Shown piece after piece: positions 21,921 to 33,181 of a stretch of 64,000 nucleotides of DNA. Within the stretch, counting starts at the first letter, position 1; every line of letters starts with the position of its first letter. The position numbers were made by a program, and so were the translations under genes. This stretch comes from Cristatella mucedo (lineage: Eukaryota > Bryozoa > Phylactolaemata > Cristatellidae). Below the pieces are notes generated by a model that was not told the DNA's origin, did not search any database, and saw only the letters and a list, made by a program, of their open reading frames with translations. The stretch covers positions 8,397,501 to 8,461,500 of the forward strand of contig WPIO01000004.1 of NCBI GenBank assembly GCA_009760855.2, read 5' to 3'.

Positions 21921-22045
21921 CAGGGAGAGATAGAGAGGTGAGTGAGAGAGAGACAGAGACAGAGAGACACAGACAGACAGAGAGACAGAGATATAACAGT
22001 GTGAGAGTGTGTGCATGGTGGAGGTGGAGAGAGAGCGAGGTTGAG

Positions 22046-22096
<51 letters not shown>

Positions 22097-22115
22097 AGTG
22101 AATGCAAAAGATAGG
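21708..22115. repeat. Long (GA)n tract, about 400 bp
   Basis: A purine plus strand with short GACAGA and GTGAGT interruptions. It lies about 1.5 kb upstream of the receptor gene's start codon. Confidence 0.95.
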
Positions 22116-22436
22116 CATTGCGAAGGAGAGAGATGGAGAAAAACACTTGACAGCCGGTGAGACACGCAAGCAAGAGACCCGCGAGCGAAGTAACAGCGAG
22201 AGGGAGAGAACGAGAGAGACGACGACTCACGCGGGTCCGCGGAGTGAAGTAGAGAAGTGAAAGCAGAGGAAAGGCGGCACTGCAGCAGCAGCAGCAGCTG
22301 CTCTACATCGCTCGGAAAGCCATAAGCTGGAGAGATCGAGGGGGAAAGGCGGCTCATTCAATTCGGAGCATCCCAAAGGAGGCGAATGTTGATGTAGCTC
22401 GCTGACCTGCCGCTGCTTTCCCTACGTACGGGTGAG

Positions 22437-22630
22437 CGCCTGGATCGGCCAGTCATTCAGCATCTGGTTTGACCCAGTCGTATCGGTGCTCGCCTCGATC
22501 AGGGTCAAGGTTAATGCATTCGATGACCGAGGTCGCGGGTTCGAGCCCCGTGGCGCATGCGAAGCGCTCGAATGGAGAATGAGTTCTCTTAGGGCGCTAT
22601 CCAAATTAATTATATTTATATATCAGTCCT
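22437..22630 (+). mobile_element. SINE 1 copy b
   Basis: The B box GGGTTCGAGCCCC is well preserved after GATGACCGAGGTCGCG. It is followed by GGAGAATGAGTTCTCTTAGG, GGCGC and an AT-rich tail, i.e. the LINE A-like 3' end. The A-box region is poorly preserved. Confidence 0.65.
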
Positions 22631-22639
22631 CCGGTGGAG

Positions 22640-23245
22640 AGCTTCGACTGACACCCAACCATCTAGGAACTTCCGTTTGCCAGAGTCTTAAAGTCGATAC
22701 ACTGCTTGATGGAGAGGCAGTGCAGGTCAGTGAGAAGTGGTGTAACGGCTAACGTGTGAAGTGAGAACGGCGAGAAGTGTTGTAGCAGTGTAACAGTGAG
22801 AAGTGGTGTAACGGTGTAACGGAACATTGGTTGCGATGTTCGTGGCAAAAATGCCAAGCTGCCGAATGTTGCGCAACTGTAGTGACATACTGTACAGACC
22901 AGAAGCCCTACAGGCTGCGAGTTACAGATATTTAGTCGGGATGATATAATTCCTGTATAGTTCACATAATTCGCTTCACATATGCCACGGTTCTCGAGCG
23001 CACGACCTCGGCCAGACCTTGGTCGGGGCGAGCACCTTGACCGCTGGGCCAAGTTTCAAATGCATGTTCCAGTTTGGCTGCGGTCTCCTTATTTAAGCAA
23101 ACCCGAATCTTTGCAATTTTACTTAGTTGAAAGTAGGCAGATTCGATCGTAGAGCTATGGTAGTCATGCAGTGTAAAAACAGTATTTCGTATTAGACACC
23201 CAGATTCAATGCAGAGACTATGTTGGTCAGCTGTCACGTAAGAGC
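22640..23245 (-). mobile_element. LINE A fragment (ORF2 C-terminal part), interrupted by SINE 1
   Basis: The reverse complement matches the LINE A region around AGTCTTAAAGTCGATAC..., then the spans equivalent to 24.6-24.9 kb in the fullest copy. The match breaks at about 22,960-23,065, where an inverted SINE 1 lies. Confidence 0.55.
22965..23062 (-). mobile_element. SINE 1 copy c (tRNA-like head, inverted)
   Basis: Reverse-complemented it reads TGGCCCAGCGGTCAAGGTGC (A box), then a B box GCGCTCGAGAACC and GTGGCATATGTGAAG. It is the best-preserved A-box of the family and lies inside a LINE A piece. Confidence 0.65.
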
Positions 23246-23249
23246 TCAG

Positions 23250-24025
23250 CGGGAATTCGAAGGTAGATTAGCTTGGAACTTCCACGCCTGTATACCTGAG
23301 CACTTAAGGCCGTTATGTCCTGCCGCCTCTGCTGGATCCAGACAGCTGCGATAGCTGGAGTAGGTAACTAATTCATCGGGACTTGTATCAGTTATTTCTC
23401 CCTCGGTCGACGTCTCCCTTGCGTCACGGCGGACCGTCTGCCGCTACCACTGCACGTCTTAAAAATGACCAGCTTCCAGGCTGAGCCTCTCAGCAACAGC
23501 GGCGTTTCCTGAATAGTATGTACGTCGATAGCAAAAGTGATTGGCAGGTTTGCGTTAGTTTTCCTGTGTGAACAGCCGCACTGGCTCGGAGACCGTACGG
23601 ATAAAGCGGCTGCTTATTATAACTGGCCAGAAGCCAATTCGGGGAGCGAGTAACCGTGCTGACCTACGGCCCCTGGCGGCAGAGTGCTAGAATGCTTTGC
23701 ATGGGCTGGCAGTACTCCGGCATTAAAGGCTGACCGCCCGGATGCGGCTCGTGGCCACGTGGCGAACTCTCTTCCCATGAGGAAGAGGCGACAGAGCACT
23801 GAACACGCGGTGCGAACGTCTTTTAGGCAGACTGGTAGTTTACGAGTAGTTAATCCCTCCTCCAGCCGCAGAACTAGGGCACAGTGGCGTAACCCTCGTA
23901 ATGGCGCTAGTCTTCGCCGACGCACCTCAAATACCAGCGAAACCCTGAACCTTTGAACCGCTGCTGGTGACTTTGAACCCTGAACCTTTTGCTGCAGCCC
24001 CAATTCACTTAGGTATAATAAAGTA
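23250..24025. other. No gene or repeat recognised
   Basis: Opposite-strand frames of about 90 to 130 codons at 23.6-24.0 kb have no domain signature. A short self-repeat of CTGAACC(C/T)TTGAACC occurs near 23,945-23,990. Confidence 0.35.
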
Positions 24026-24305
24026 ATAAGTAATAATAATAATATTAATACACTTGATAAAGCGCCCTCAGAGAACTCAATCTCTTTCTATGCGCTTTAC
24101 ATTTGCTGCAAAGGAAACATGATCGAATGATAAGAAGTAGCATGCTCGAAAAAAAACCAGAATAACACGGTTAGAGGTGACATGGGCAGGATCACCATGC
24201 AAGTGTGGTTAGTAGCAGCATGCCTAACCACATGAAGGACGAATCACAGGGACCCACTTACTGCTGTCCTCAATAGGTGCGTTTTATATTTCTTTTTAAA
24301 TGTGG

Positions 24306-27250
24306 TCAAGTCAGTAGATGTTGTGACGCAATTCGGGAGTGAGCTCCAGGCTTTGGGAACATACGAACTAAATGCATGGTCTCCAAAGGATTTGAGGTTT
24401 CACGAGGTATTGGTAAACTATTGGATTCCGAAAAGCGGGTAGTACGATGCTTGGCCTGGTTGGGGAGTAGATCTGAGAGATAGGCTGGAGCCAAAGAATG
24501 AAGGGACCTAAAAGTGAGCGACAAAACCTTAAAGTCGATCCGTTGCTCGACTGGTAGCCAGTTCAGGTCGGCGAGAAGTGGTGTGATTTGGCAACTGCGA
24601 CGCTCACGACTGACAAGCCAAGCTGCAGAGTTTTGCATCAGCTATAAGCGCCTGAATGTACAGGCCGGTAAACCAGCAAGCAGTGAGTTACAGAAGTCAA
24701 GACGGGATGTCACGAATGAATGGACCAATTCAGACGTGGTATTCCTGTCTAAACAAGCCCGAGTTTTAGCAATGCTATGTAGCTGAAAGTAAGCAGACTG
24801 GATTGTGGAGCTGATGCCGTCGTCTAACGAAAGGTCACTTTAGAACAGGACATCCAGATTACGTGCAGATTCAACGGAAGATATGCTGGCTGAGCCGATT
24901 TTAAGCATTAGCCTTTCCAATTTCTGAATCAAAACTGGTTTTCATATAACTATTAAGTTGATTTTTTCATAATTCAATTTAAGAAAGTTTACTGCCATCC
25001 ATGTGCGGATGTCATCAATGCATGCAGAAAGTGAGTTGAGACACTTTGACGTGTTCGAGGGCTGGGATGAATAAAAAAAAAAGGTACAACTGAGTGTCAT
25101 CTGCATAGAAGTGCAAGCCTAGATTGTGTCTGGCAATAACATCGACAAGAGGAAGAGCATAAACCATAAAAAAAGAAACGGGACCAAGCACGGAGCCCTG
25201 AGGTACCCCCATATTTCAGAGGTGTTTCGGATGATCTTTATCCATTAAATAAATAAATAAATGAATCCTAGCTGATTAAACAGCCTATTTTTGTATAGCG
25301 ACAGAAGAGCCTTTACGGCTATCACCAACGCTTGCAGTGGCGATAAAGAACCGCCCATCGCAGGAATCGAACCCACGACCTCGGGACCGAGGTCGTGAAA
25401 GCAACCGCCTTACCTAGTGTGCCATCACGGCTCACCTCGCATCAATACTCTGGAATGTCCCACTGAGATAGGACCTGAACCATTGCAATGCCAGTGCCAG
25501 TAATGCCCAGGCGAGATGAGAAGCGCTCAAGAAGAACTAGGTGATCGATAGTATCAAAAGCTGCCGAAAGATCGAGCAAAACAACCTGAGACACTCTGCA
25601 TAACCCATGTCTGCACTCCTAAGTAGGTCATTGAAACACACCGATGCAATGCTGGCTCAGTGGAGTGATTAGCTCTAAAACCAGACTGGAACTTACTAGC
25701 AAAGTTTGAAGTTTCAATATATGAGTTCAGCTGGTCTGCCACGACTCGTTCCAGTGTTTTTGAGAGGAATGACAGAAGGGAGACTGATCGGTAGTTACTC
25801 AAGTTTTCTTAGTCAAGTACTGCTTTCTTGAGTAGTGGCCTGACAACAGCAGCCTTTTTGAGAAGTGCTGGAACATGACCTAGGGCTAATGGCATATTGA
25901 TGATGTTAGTAATGCATGTCAGCAGTATAGTTTTCCTTGCATCGTGGAAGCAGGAAAGTATGAATAATGTCCAAAGGACTAGTTGTCTTCTTTGATGGGA
26001 TATGAACTCCAGGACGAGGTCACTAGTGACCTCCTTGAATGTTGACATTGGAGGTGCTGCTAGGAATGAGAGACAGCATTCCATGGGAGATGCTGCCCAT
26101 CGTAGGAATGGACTCCGTAGTCTTGTCAATCTTCTGGAAAAAGAAGCTAGAGAAGCGATCAGCTAGATCATAAAAGGGGTCATAAGGTAAGGAGCTAACC
26201 TGGGAGCGGTTGAGGAGTTGGTTGATCGACATCGACATTTTTGGATTGTGCATCTGTGATTCAACAATGTTTTATAGAAGCTAGACTTGGCCTTTGCTAG
26301 GGTCGATTGGTATGACCTACAGTAGTCCTCGTATGCCTGTCAATTGAGTCAGTCCTGATATTTTGTATGCTTTCTCAAGCTTGGGCTTAGGTAGACCTAG
26401 CTAGTTTAATGACTGTGATAAACCGTAGGCCGTCTGGGTGAGGGCGTACAGTGGTGCTTAATCATAGGGTGCAAACTCGCCGAGCATGTCAGCTAGGGTC
26501 GTGGGTTGTAGGCAATCTACCAATGATGACAGGTCGGAAGGGGGATTGAGCAACAGAGGTGAAGCAAATATTCTCGCACGGAGAGTATTGATGTCAAGGG
26601 TCTTGAGGTTTTCGCGATTTACAGGCGATTTTAGAGGGAGGAAGAGGTCACACATTGTGGACTGAATAAGATTTGCCATGTGGTCAGATAAGTAGGATTT
26701 TGTAATAATTAGTGATAAAAAAGTGCAGACGAAAGGAGAAACTTGGTCGAGTGTGTGACCTTGATGTGGGTAGGGCCATGCACATGAGCCACAAGAGACA
26801 ATGACAATTAGTCAGTCAGAAACACAAAATTCAGAGCTGAAGGCGTCAGATAAGTTATCAAAGTGAATGTTGAAAATCACCCATAGCGAGGGATGATTGA
26901 TTTCTGTCACACAGAATCGAAATAAGATCAATCTGAAATTTTGGTAGGAGGACTGGTACTGGTGGGGCGGACGAAAGACTACTACAATCATCGATAACTT
27001 GTTGTCGGGGGAAATCAGGCAAATCATTTAAAAGACTGCTTCGAGGGTACGGTAAATGGCTTGAAGTCTAATTTCGAGCGCGCTGGTAATAGCAACTTCG
27101 CCTCCAGGTTTTTGATTGATCTAGAGATGTGAAAGAAGTGAGAAACCAGTCGGGGTGATGTCTTAATTGTTGGGCAGTTACCGATTTTAGACAAGTTTCA
27201 GGTCAAGGCGAGCAGGTCGAGAGATCATTTTCAGAAATTAGGGGCGCTTA
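24306..27250 (-). pseudogene. Broken LINE A ORF2 (endonuclease, reverse transcriptase)
   Basis: The protein would nick target DNA and copy the element RNA by target-primed reverse transcription. Frame segments are seen at 26,812-27,027 (endonuclease), 26,458-26,679 and 26,023-26,253 (linker), 25,809-26,129 and 25,554-25,802 (RT fingers and palm), 25,015-25,212 (palm with YADD) and 24,306-24,638 (C terminus with NWLPVEQRIDFKVLSLTFRS). They lie in different frames, so no full-length product is possible. Confidence 0.8.
25247..25433 (-). mobile_element. SINE 2 copy a, inserted in LINE A
   Basis: In the minus direction it starts with a tRNA-like head (TGGCACACTAGGTAAGGCGG A box; GGGTTCGATTCC B box), then a body with GTAAAGGCTC and GGCTGTTTAATCAGCTAGG, ending in a (TTTA)n tail. 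The head contains an 11-bp palindrome (CACGACCTCGG/CCGAGGTCGTG, 25,374-25,397). The LINE A copy at 54.4 kb shows the same site without the insert. Confidence 0.7.
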
Positions 27251-27339
27251 TTACTAGAGGTTTGTTGCACATTGAGGCGAGGAATTCCAGAGAATTAGTG
27301 ATAAGTTGGGCGGCCGGAGTTATAACAGGCTGATGACCA

Positions 27340-28980
27340 CTAAGTTATAGAGATATTCACAGCGACGCTCGTGGGGGGGAGCGTGCTGAGCGGTTCGAGA
27401 CAAGGAGGGGCCACGACTACCAAACGAGGCTGTACTTACCTTACCCGCAGTTCCCGCCAAATGAGAGGCGTCTACGCTGGCGGCCCCCGGCAAGGAACCG
27501 CGGCTGCTCCGGGGTGCTTTTCTTTTGTTAATGCATTAATCCACGAATGAATCTTAGCAACAACAGTACCGTCTAGGAATGCCATTTTTTGAACTACGAT
27601 AACGCATGGTAGATAACAAAGGGCGGTCGATCGTAAATAACGTGCCGGTATGCCCGGCACGTTATCAGTCCAACCATACACGGCTTGAAAAGGAAAGAAG
27701 CAAGACCCGTAGCTTAATATCGAAAAATTTCCATATCCATAGCTTGGAGGAATTGATTCGGCATTTCTTTCTCTGCGTCTGGCACCAGCAATAGATTAAC
27801 GGCGATTCTTGTCGACGCACCCAGAGGAGCAATCCACGCGCCTCACTTCTAAGGCGCCAATCATTTTGTGGGTCACGACCCGCTTTAGGGGTCGAACGAC
27901 CCGTTCGCACGGGGTCACCCTTTCATACACGATGGTTAGGGGTCACCACCCACACGATGAACTGTATTAAAGGGTCACTCGGCATTACGGAAGGTTGAGA
28001 GCCACTGCTAACACAGCAACTTTACTCGACTCCTATTACAGTTGCCTTGTGCGTTGTGATGCCGCTAAACGTAAAATTAGGGCATAACCGGGTCCTTAAT
28101 CATAATAATTCAGGAAACAAGACGAATAATATCCTCGCAGTAGTCATGAACTCTCCATGACGTATTGCGCCAAACGTTTTATTACCTCCCGTCTGATGCT
28201 ATTCTACGAAGCCAGTAGGCACATTGGGGAATCGTTGTAACGCAGAAACAGGCGAATAAGCTCCGCGGGTGAAAAAAATCGCAATAAATGGTCGAGTTTG
28301 ACAAACCTAGAACTGCGCATTAACCAGCCATTTTAAGACGAGAATATAGGTACCGCATGATTGCGGGGAGTCATAGTAAGCGCGAACAGTCGCATGTGTG
28401 GCCATTTTAAGCAACAGTGGCATTTAGCGCCAGCGCTTGACTCGGGGCATTGATGTTTGCTGCCAAGCTCAATGCCTAGCTCAAATAGTATTCGTTTATT
28501 AAAGAGGCGTCTACATCTATCCGCAAGTTGTCGCTGCGAGAGCCTGAGCGTGCGTGAATTCGCGGTTCGGAATTCAGGCAAGCAGAGAATGGGCACCTTC
28601 CGTAGAAGCGTGCAAAAGGGCGATCCGAATGTGACAGGGGGGGCGCGGATTCATTTCGAGGTAGCGCTGTAGTCGCTACGAGTCAACGAGAAAAAGAGTC
28701 CGGGTCCGACAAGCTATGGGAAGAGTGCTGCGTGACCGCGAGCGGTTCCAAGACGAACGAGACGAGAGCGGAGGCGGGCATTTAGTGCGCGGCGCCGCCG
28801 AGGCGACCCAGGTCCGAAAAAATAGCATTTTGCTTAAGAATGCTCGCACCGCAGGGAGTCGCTCGTGGATACGTGGCATCCGTCCCCGCGGCTTTTGCCC
28901 GCGCGATATGGTGCGCACCGCACACGGTCGGGCGTACCGGTCTGACGCCCCTGGCATGCCCGCCGAGAGAGTACGAGCCG
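27340..28980. other. No gene recognised; contains one strong hairpin
   Basis: A GTAAGT donor-like word occurs on the minus strand at about 27,434 after a short open stretch, which is not enough to call an exon. A CpG-rich part (28.6-28.98 kb) has long overlapping frames on both strands without a domain. Confidence 0.35.
27637..27665. repeat. Perfect 12-bp hairpin, 5-nt loop
   Basis: ATAACGTGCCGG and its exact reverse complement CCGGCACGTTAT flank TATGC. It does not match a histone 3' stem-loop, and no CTRR Helitron terminus follows. Confidence 0.7.
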
Positions 28981-28981
28981 C

Positions 28982-29500
28982 GTCTATTTATTCGCAGCAT
29001 TGAGTGGGTCCTGCGAGTCGTCCTTTAATGCGTTCTGACGCTGCAACATGCTAGCTAACCACACTTGCATGCCGACAGCCACGTCATCCTTAATCACGTT
29101 ATTCTTTGCGCGGCGACATCTCTCAACTGCCGACTCGTGGCATCATCTTTTCAGCGGTCCTGAACTGCTGCTTCTATCGCTACCTCACCATCAACTGTCT
29201 CTAACTCTACTATGCCTCCCACTTTCTCTTTGAATACGAGACGAAGTCTGTTGGCTAACAATGCGTACCGAAAGCCGCTTAGGCTGTGAGTGCGCTATAC
29301 AAAATCTCCTCTGCGTAACATCCACATGGTCTTTATGATCTGGAGTTACTGACGGAGATACATTACATCACATTACATTACATTCTTGTTGTTTATCGAG
29401 CACAATACCACTAGCCATTCGATCGTGATTCCTTGCAGCAAATGCAAGTGCCAGAGAGATTGAGTTCTCTGAGGGTGCTATATCAAATCCACTATTATTT
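28982..29500 (+). mobile_element. LINE A 3' UTR fragment, split by a LINE B insertion
   Basis: It runs from GTCTATTTATTCGCAGCATT through CATGCTAGCTAACCACACTT to GTTATTCTT, is interrupted at 29,107-29,381, then resumes with TTGTTGTTTATCGAGCAC and ends AGAGAGATTGAGTTCTCTGA plus an ATTATT tail. Deleting the insert restores collinearity with the 8.1 kb copy. Confidence 0.7.
29107..29381 (+). mobile_element. LINE B 3' fragment nested in LINE A, with a short target-site duplication
   Basis: This 275-bp insert matches the LINE B 3' region and ends in (ACATT)n. ATTCTT occurs at 29,101-29,106 and again at 29,382-29,387, once in the host element, giving a 6-bp target-site duplication. Confidence 0.7.
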
Positions 29501-30344
29501 TACTATGCAGCGCTCAGGCGTATCCCGCACGAGTCTTCGCGAACGCGCGCGCGCGCGAAGAACTCGCGGCACACGCATAACGTCGCAATCGAATCGTTTT
29601 CCTACGTTTGCATTTGCTGCTATCAGCGACGGGGCCCAACAGAGGAATGAATGGCCCTGCAGGAGGCCAGCGCTGCGGCCGGCAAGCCGCCTCAACGGTA
29701 AGGATTTTATTCGTTCTGCAGCAGCGGACGCCAGCTACGGGCGATCGCTGCTCTGGGTGACAGCCATTCGGGATTTTTCGCATTCCACAAAAACAAGACC
29801 ACCTGGCGGAACACGACCGAACGGACCCAGGGCTATATTTGTAGCCTGGGAGAATGGGCAAACTCGACCTTGATGGTTGGGCACGAGGTCGAGGACGTCT
29901 TGGAAAATCTGCCCGAAAAGCCTTTTAGACATTCTTAAAGCTCGTCATTTGAACTCGCAGTAATTACATTGGCTCGCTCAACTTTCAAGTTCAACTGTCA
30001 AGCTCAAATGGTTCTGGTTCAGCTAAAGTAGCTCTTCCCTCGCGATAAAGAAGGCCAAGGTACCTCATCTGGAGCTGATAGCGCCGACGGCTCGTACCCT
30101 CATCTGAGCTGATGCAAGGCGCCGACGGCGCGGCGCTATGCTGACCTCGTTTGATCGGACTGAAAGAAATACCTGTAGCGACGCCGCCGGAAATTCGATT
30201 TCCCCATTCAAGATGCTGATAACCTCTTTCGAAGCCGAACAAGCCGAAGGCTCGAGCTTCAGTAGCCTTTCCAGACGCCCGTCGTCGTCCAGACGGGTGA
30301 ATCGCCTGGAATCGAGGCGCCGAAGTCCGGCGCCACGTCTGAAT

Positions 30345-30640
30345 AATAATAATAATAACGCACTTGATAAAGCGCCCTCAGAGAACTCAATCTCTTTCTA
30401 GGCGCTTTACATTTGCTGCAAAGGAAACGCGATCGAATGGTTAGGGGTAGCATGCTTGATAAACAACAAAAATAACATGGTTAGGGGTGACATGCACAGG
30501 GTCAGCATGCAAATGTGGTTAGTGGCAGCATGCACAGTGTGAGCACGCATATATGAGAAGGAATCACAGGGACCCACTAAATCTTTCCAAAATAGGTGTG
30601 TTTTTAAGGTTTTTAAATGTTGTGAGTCTCTACCGCCATT
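30345..30640 (-). mobile_element. LINE A 3' fragment, well preserved
   Basis: An AATAATAATAATAAC tail is followed by the terminal box GCGCCCTCAGAGAACTCAAT and about 200 bp of 3' UTR closely matching the 24.0-24.3 kb copy. Confidence 0.75.
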
Positions 30641-30644
30641 TTTG

Positions 30645-30840
30645 CTAGCTGATTTAACAGCCTCATTTGCAAAGCGGCATACGAGCCTTACCGACTGTCG
30701 CCGCTGCCGCTATGCAGTGGGAATAATCTAGTGAAGGACTCGAACGCACGACCCGTGAAGAGCGAAACACCTTGCCTCCTTCGCGAAGACCCAGTGGCGC
30801 TCGCACATGCACTGCACCATCCTGGTCACGGCTGTCATAG
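30645..30840 (-). mobile_element. SINE 2 copy b
   Basis: The minus strand reads GTCGTGCGTTCGAGTCC (B box), CCCACTGCATAGCGG, GGTAAGGCTC and GGCTGTTAAATCAGCT, matching the SINE 2 at 25.3 kb segment by segment. The tail is lost. Confidence 0.55.
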
Positions 30841-30914
30841 AGGCAACTGGCAACTGACCATTCAGCGGCGGGCGGGGGAGGAGCTAAAGGCTCTATGGCT
30901 CGCCTTTCACCCAG

Positions 30915-31110
30915 AGAAAGAAAGAGAGAAGAGAGACATACAGACAGAGACAGAAGAGACAAACAGAGACAGAAGAGACAGAGACAGAAGCGACAGAGAG
31001 AACAGAGAAGAGAGACAGAGACAGAAGAGACACAGAGACAGAAGAGACAGAGACAGAAGAGACAGAGACACAGACAGACAGAAGAGACAAAGACACAGTA
31101 GAGACACACA
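30915..31110. repeat. AGACAGAG/AGACAGAAG tandem repeat
   Basis: Purine-rich tandem units of 6 to 15 bp (AGACAGAGACAGAAG). Confidence 0.9.
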
Positions 31111-31301
31111 GTAATATCATCAACAGAACATATTTATATAGAGCATATATTAATGTTATGTAAAATACATGTAATGTGGTAAAGAGAGAGACAAGAGACA
31201 GAGACAGAAAGTGTCGTTATATCGGGCAGATAGGCAGAACATACATTGCATATAATAAGAAGATTAATACATACAAATAAAAGGGCACATCACTTCACAC
31301 A

Positions 31302-31307
<6 letters not shown>

Positions 31308-31344
<37 letters not shown>

Positions 31345-31360
31345 AGAGAGAAAGACAGAA

Positions 31361-31457
<97 letters not shown>

Positions 31458-31458
31458 C

Positions 31459-31509
<51 letters not shown>

Positions 31510-31535
31510 GAGAGAGAAAGAGAGAGAGAGAGTAG
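31308..31535. repeat. (GA)n tract
   Basis: About 225 bp, preceded by a short CACACA run and interrupted by ACAGAG. Confidence 0.95.
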
Positions 31536-31599
31536 GCGTGCTGAAATTGCACGTGCAGCTGGGTTTTGGATTTTCGCTTAGGTTTTGTTGATATCACAC

Positions 31600-31712
31600 G
31601 GCTTCAGCTTTATGAGGCCCTGGCCGTAGATTATCGCTCGCAATCGGTCCTAGCTATAATTCAGATACCGCGTACGATGGCATATCCGTAATAGTCTGGC
31701 CGGATTTAGCAT
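31600..31712. repeat. Unclassified interspersed repeat, copy 1
   Basis: Shares GGCC(C/T)(T/C)GGCCGTAG(A/T)TTATCGC..., then CTAGC/TTAGCC and TCTGGC(C/T)(G/)GATTTAGC, in the same order and spacing with 49,712-49,815. It has no coding content and no visible ends. Confidence 0.4.
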
Positions 31713-32379
31713 GCAGCCGTTTCGTTGCCCTCACAGCGCTCTGTCGTCGAGCCCATCCGCCGCACGAGGTTCATGTCCAGCTGCCAGCTCAGCTCAGCAG
31801 CCCGCTTTTATCGGGGAATCCAGGTTCGCCGAGGCCAACAAGGCTACTCACTTCGTCCCTATTTTGCAAAGGTAGCCGCCGCTCGGGTTCCGGTTCCGGT
31901 CGCTAATCTGGCTGTCGGCCCAGCTGCGCTTCCTCCTTCCTTTCCTTCCTTTCCTTTCCCCTTCCTTCCTTTCCTTTCCTCCTCCCTCTCCTCTTCCTTC
32001 CTCTACACCTTTCGCCGAGCTGCGCTTCCTCCTTCCTCTGCGCACACCCTTCGACGCTACAAATGTCGCGAGCGATCGCGGCGAAGGACCGGGCTTCCGA
32101 GTCGCTACTGCTCCAGGGTCGTGACCCTAGCTCCACTGTCGCACCAGAGCGGGCGATAATAACTCGCGGAGGAGAGCTGAAACGTCGCCGTCCTAGGTGC
32201 GCAGTACGCGACTAGGAAAGAAGCGGTGGCCGACGAAATACGCGCCGTTCCTGCTGGAAGGGCGTAATTCGATTGGACGTAGCCTCGAAGGCTGCGAACG
32301 ACGAGCGGATTTAGTTTCGTTTAATATTAAGTCGGGGAGGGGCATATAGTAGCGTCCCATTCGGCGGAAGGCTTCGGCC

Positions 32380-32720
32380 TGCGAATGAGAGTTGACGGCA
32401 AATTCTGAAACGGATTTGAGGTTGGCTAGAGGCAAGCCTAAATTACAGGAGTCGGATAAGTGTTAGTGGTGCAGGGCGAGGCCCGACGAGTAAGTACATG
32501 TTGAGTACGACAGCACGAGTAAGCGCGTATTTCCAGACAGAACGGAATCTCTCTGTGAGCTACGCGACGAAGTTGATCGGTTGGGTGAGGGAAGACAGTC
32601 GCGGAGGAGCACATGACGTGTGGCTGCGTCAACGCTGTGTTACGATAGACAGTCTTGGCTGCAGAGTTTCGCACCGTCGGCGAGTAGCTCATTGCGCAGG
32701 CGGGAGGCCTGTTGGCGCAC
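32380..32720 (-). mobile_element. Diverged LINE A-like ORF2 C-terminal fragment
   Basis: Minus-strand collinearity with LINE A runs from AAACGGATTTGAGGTTGG to GGCTGCAGAGTTTCGCAC. It is much more diverged than the other copies and may be a related subfamily. Confidence 0.4.
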
Positions 32721-32894
32721 ACGCCCTTCCTGTGCGCGTCCGGCACGTACGCTACGGAGCAGCCGCTACAGCCTTCGCATTTGCATTCTACCCACTCCCT
32801 TGCTGTTTTACGGGGTTATACAAGCGGAAATGGGCTCAGTAGGCGGTCCTGAGGGTGCTATGCAAGACTGTAGATAGATACCTCACAAAAGATC

Positions 32895-32899
<5 letters not shown>

Positions 32900-32962
<63 letters not shown>
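32900..32962. repeat. (GA)n microsatellite
   Basis: About 31 uninterrupted GA units. Confidence 0.95.
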
Positions 32963-32966
<4 letters not shown>

Positions 32967-33026
32967 CCTTTGCGACCTCACTAGCTAGCATGAAAACGAT
33001 GACTTACGTGGCTTTATAAATTTTAG

Positions 33027-33181
33027 ATGGCGCCGATACAGAAATGGCAGACGACAATGAGAATTCCGAGATAGCCAAGCAAGCAGTAAAGCTTACTGCC
33101 GACCACGCATTGTTTGATTGTCTTGATAAAGTAGCTGAGCTAAAGATAAACAATAGGTTCATCCGGAACATAACTTTACAG
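33027..33181 (+). CDS. Candidate exon of an unidentified plus-strand gene
   Basis: The acceptor TTATAAATTTTAG precedes 33,027 and a weak GTTCGG donor follows 33,181. The frame encodes about 51 residues, with MADDNENSEIAKQAVKLTAD and DCLDKVAELKINNRFI. The charged, helix-prone composition is unlike the repeats around it. An internal ATG (33,044) could also be a start. I do not recognise the family, and no partner exon is in sight. A GTAAGT word on the opposite strand at 33,005 weakens the call. Confidence 0.3.

Larger units (their letters stand above)
24030..27330 (-). mobile_element. LINE A, fullest copy in the window (endonuclease and reverse transcriptase remnants)
   Basis: Read from right to left, an APE-type endonuclease part carries LLALT and IVVVFRPPHQ and a decayed GDFNIH block (single-base insertion near 26,880). 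Next come a linker and RT segments SNYRSVSLLSFLSKTLERVV, KFQSGFRANHSTEPALHR and [10 protein letters not shown], with the catalytic palm motif FYADDTQLY at about 25,083-25,124. A C-terminal domain (24,306-24,638) and a 3' UTR ending in TAATAATAAT follow. These are signatures of the CR1/L2 group of non-LTR retrotransposons. Numerous frameshifts and stops make it inactive. A SINE 2 interrupts it at 25,247-25,433. No ORF1 is evident, and the 5' boundary is uncertain. Confidence 0.85.

Noticed and set aside
22500-22560. Free-standing tRNA gene from the GGTTCGAGCCCC B box
   Set aside because: No complete cloverleaf, and it is fused to a SINE tail shared with other copies.
27637-27665. Helitron 3' terminus or histone stem-loop
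   Set aside because: No CTRR end follows the hairpin and the stem does not match the histone element.
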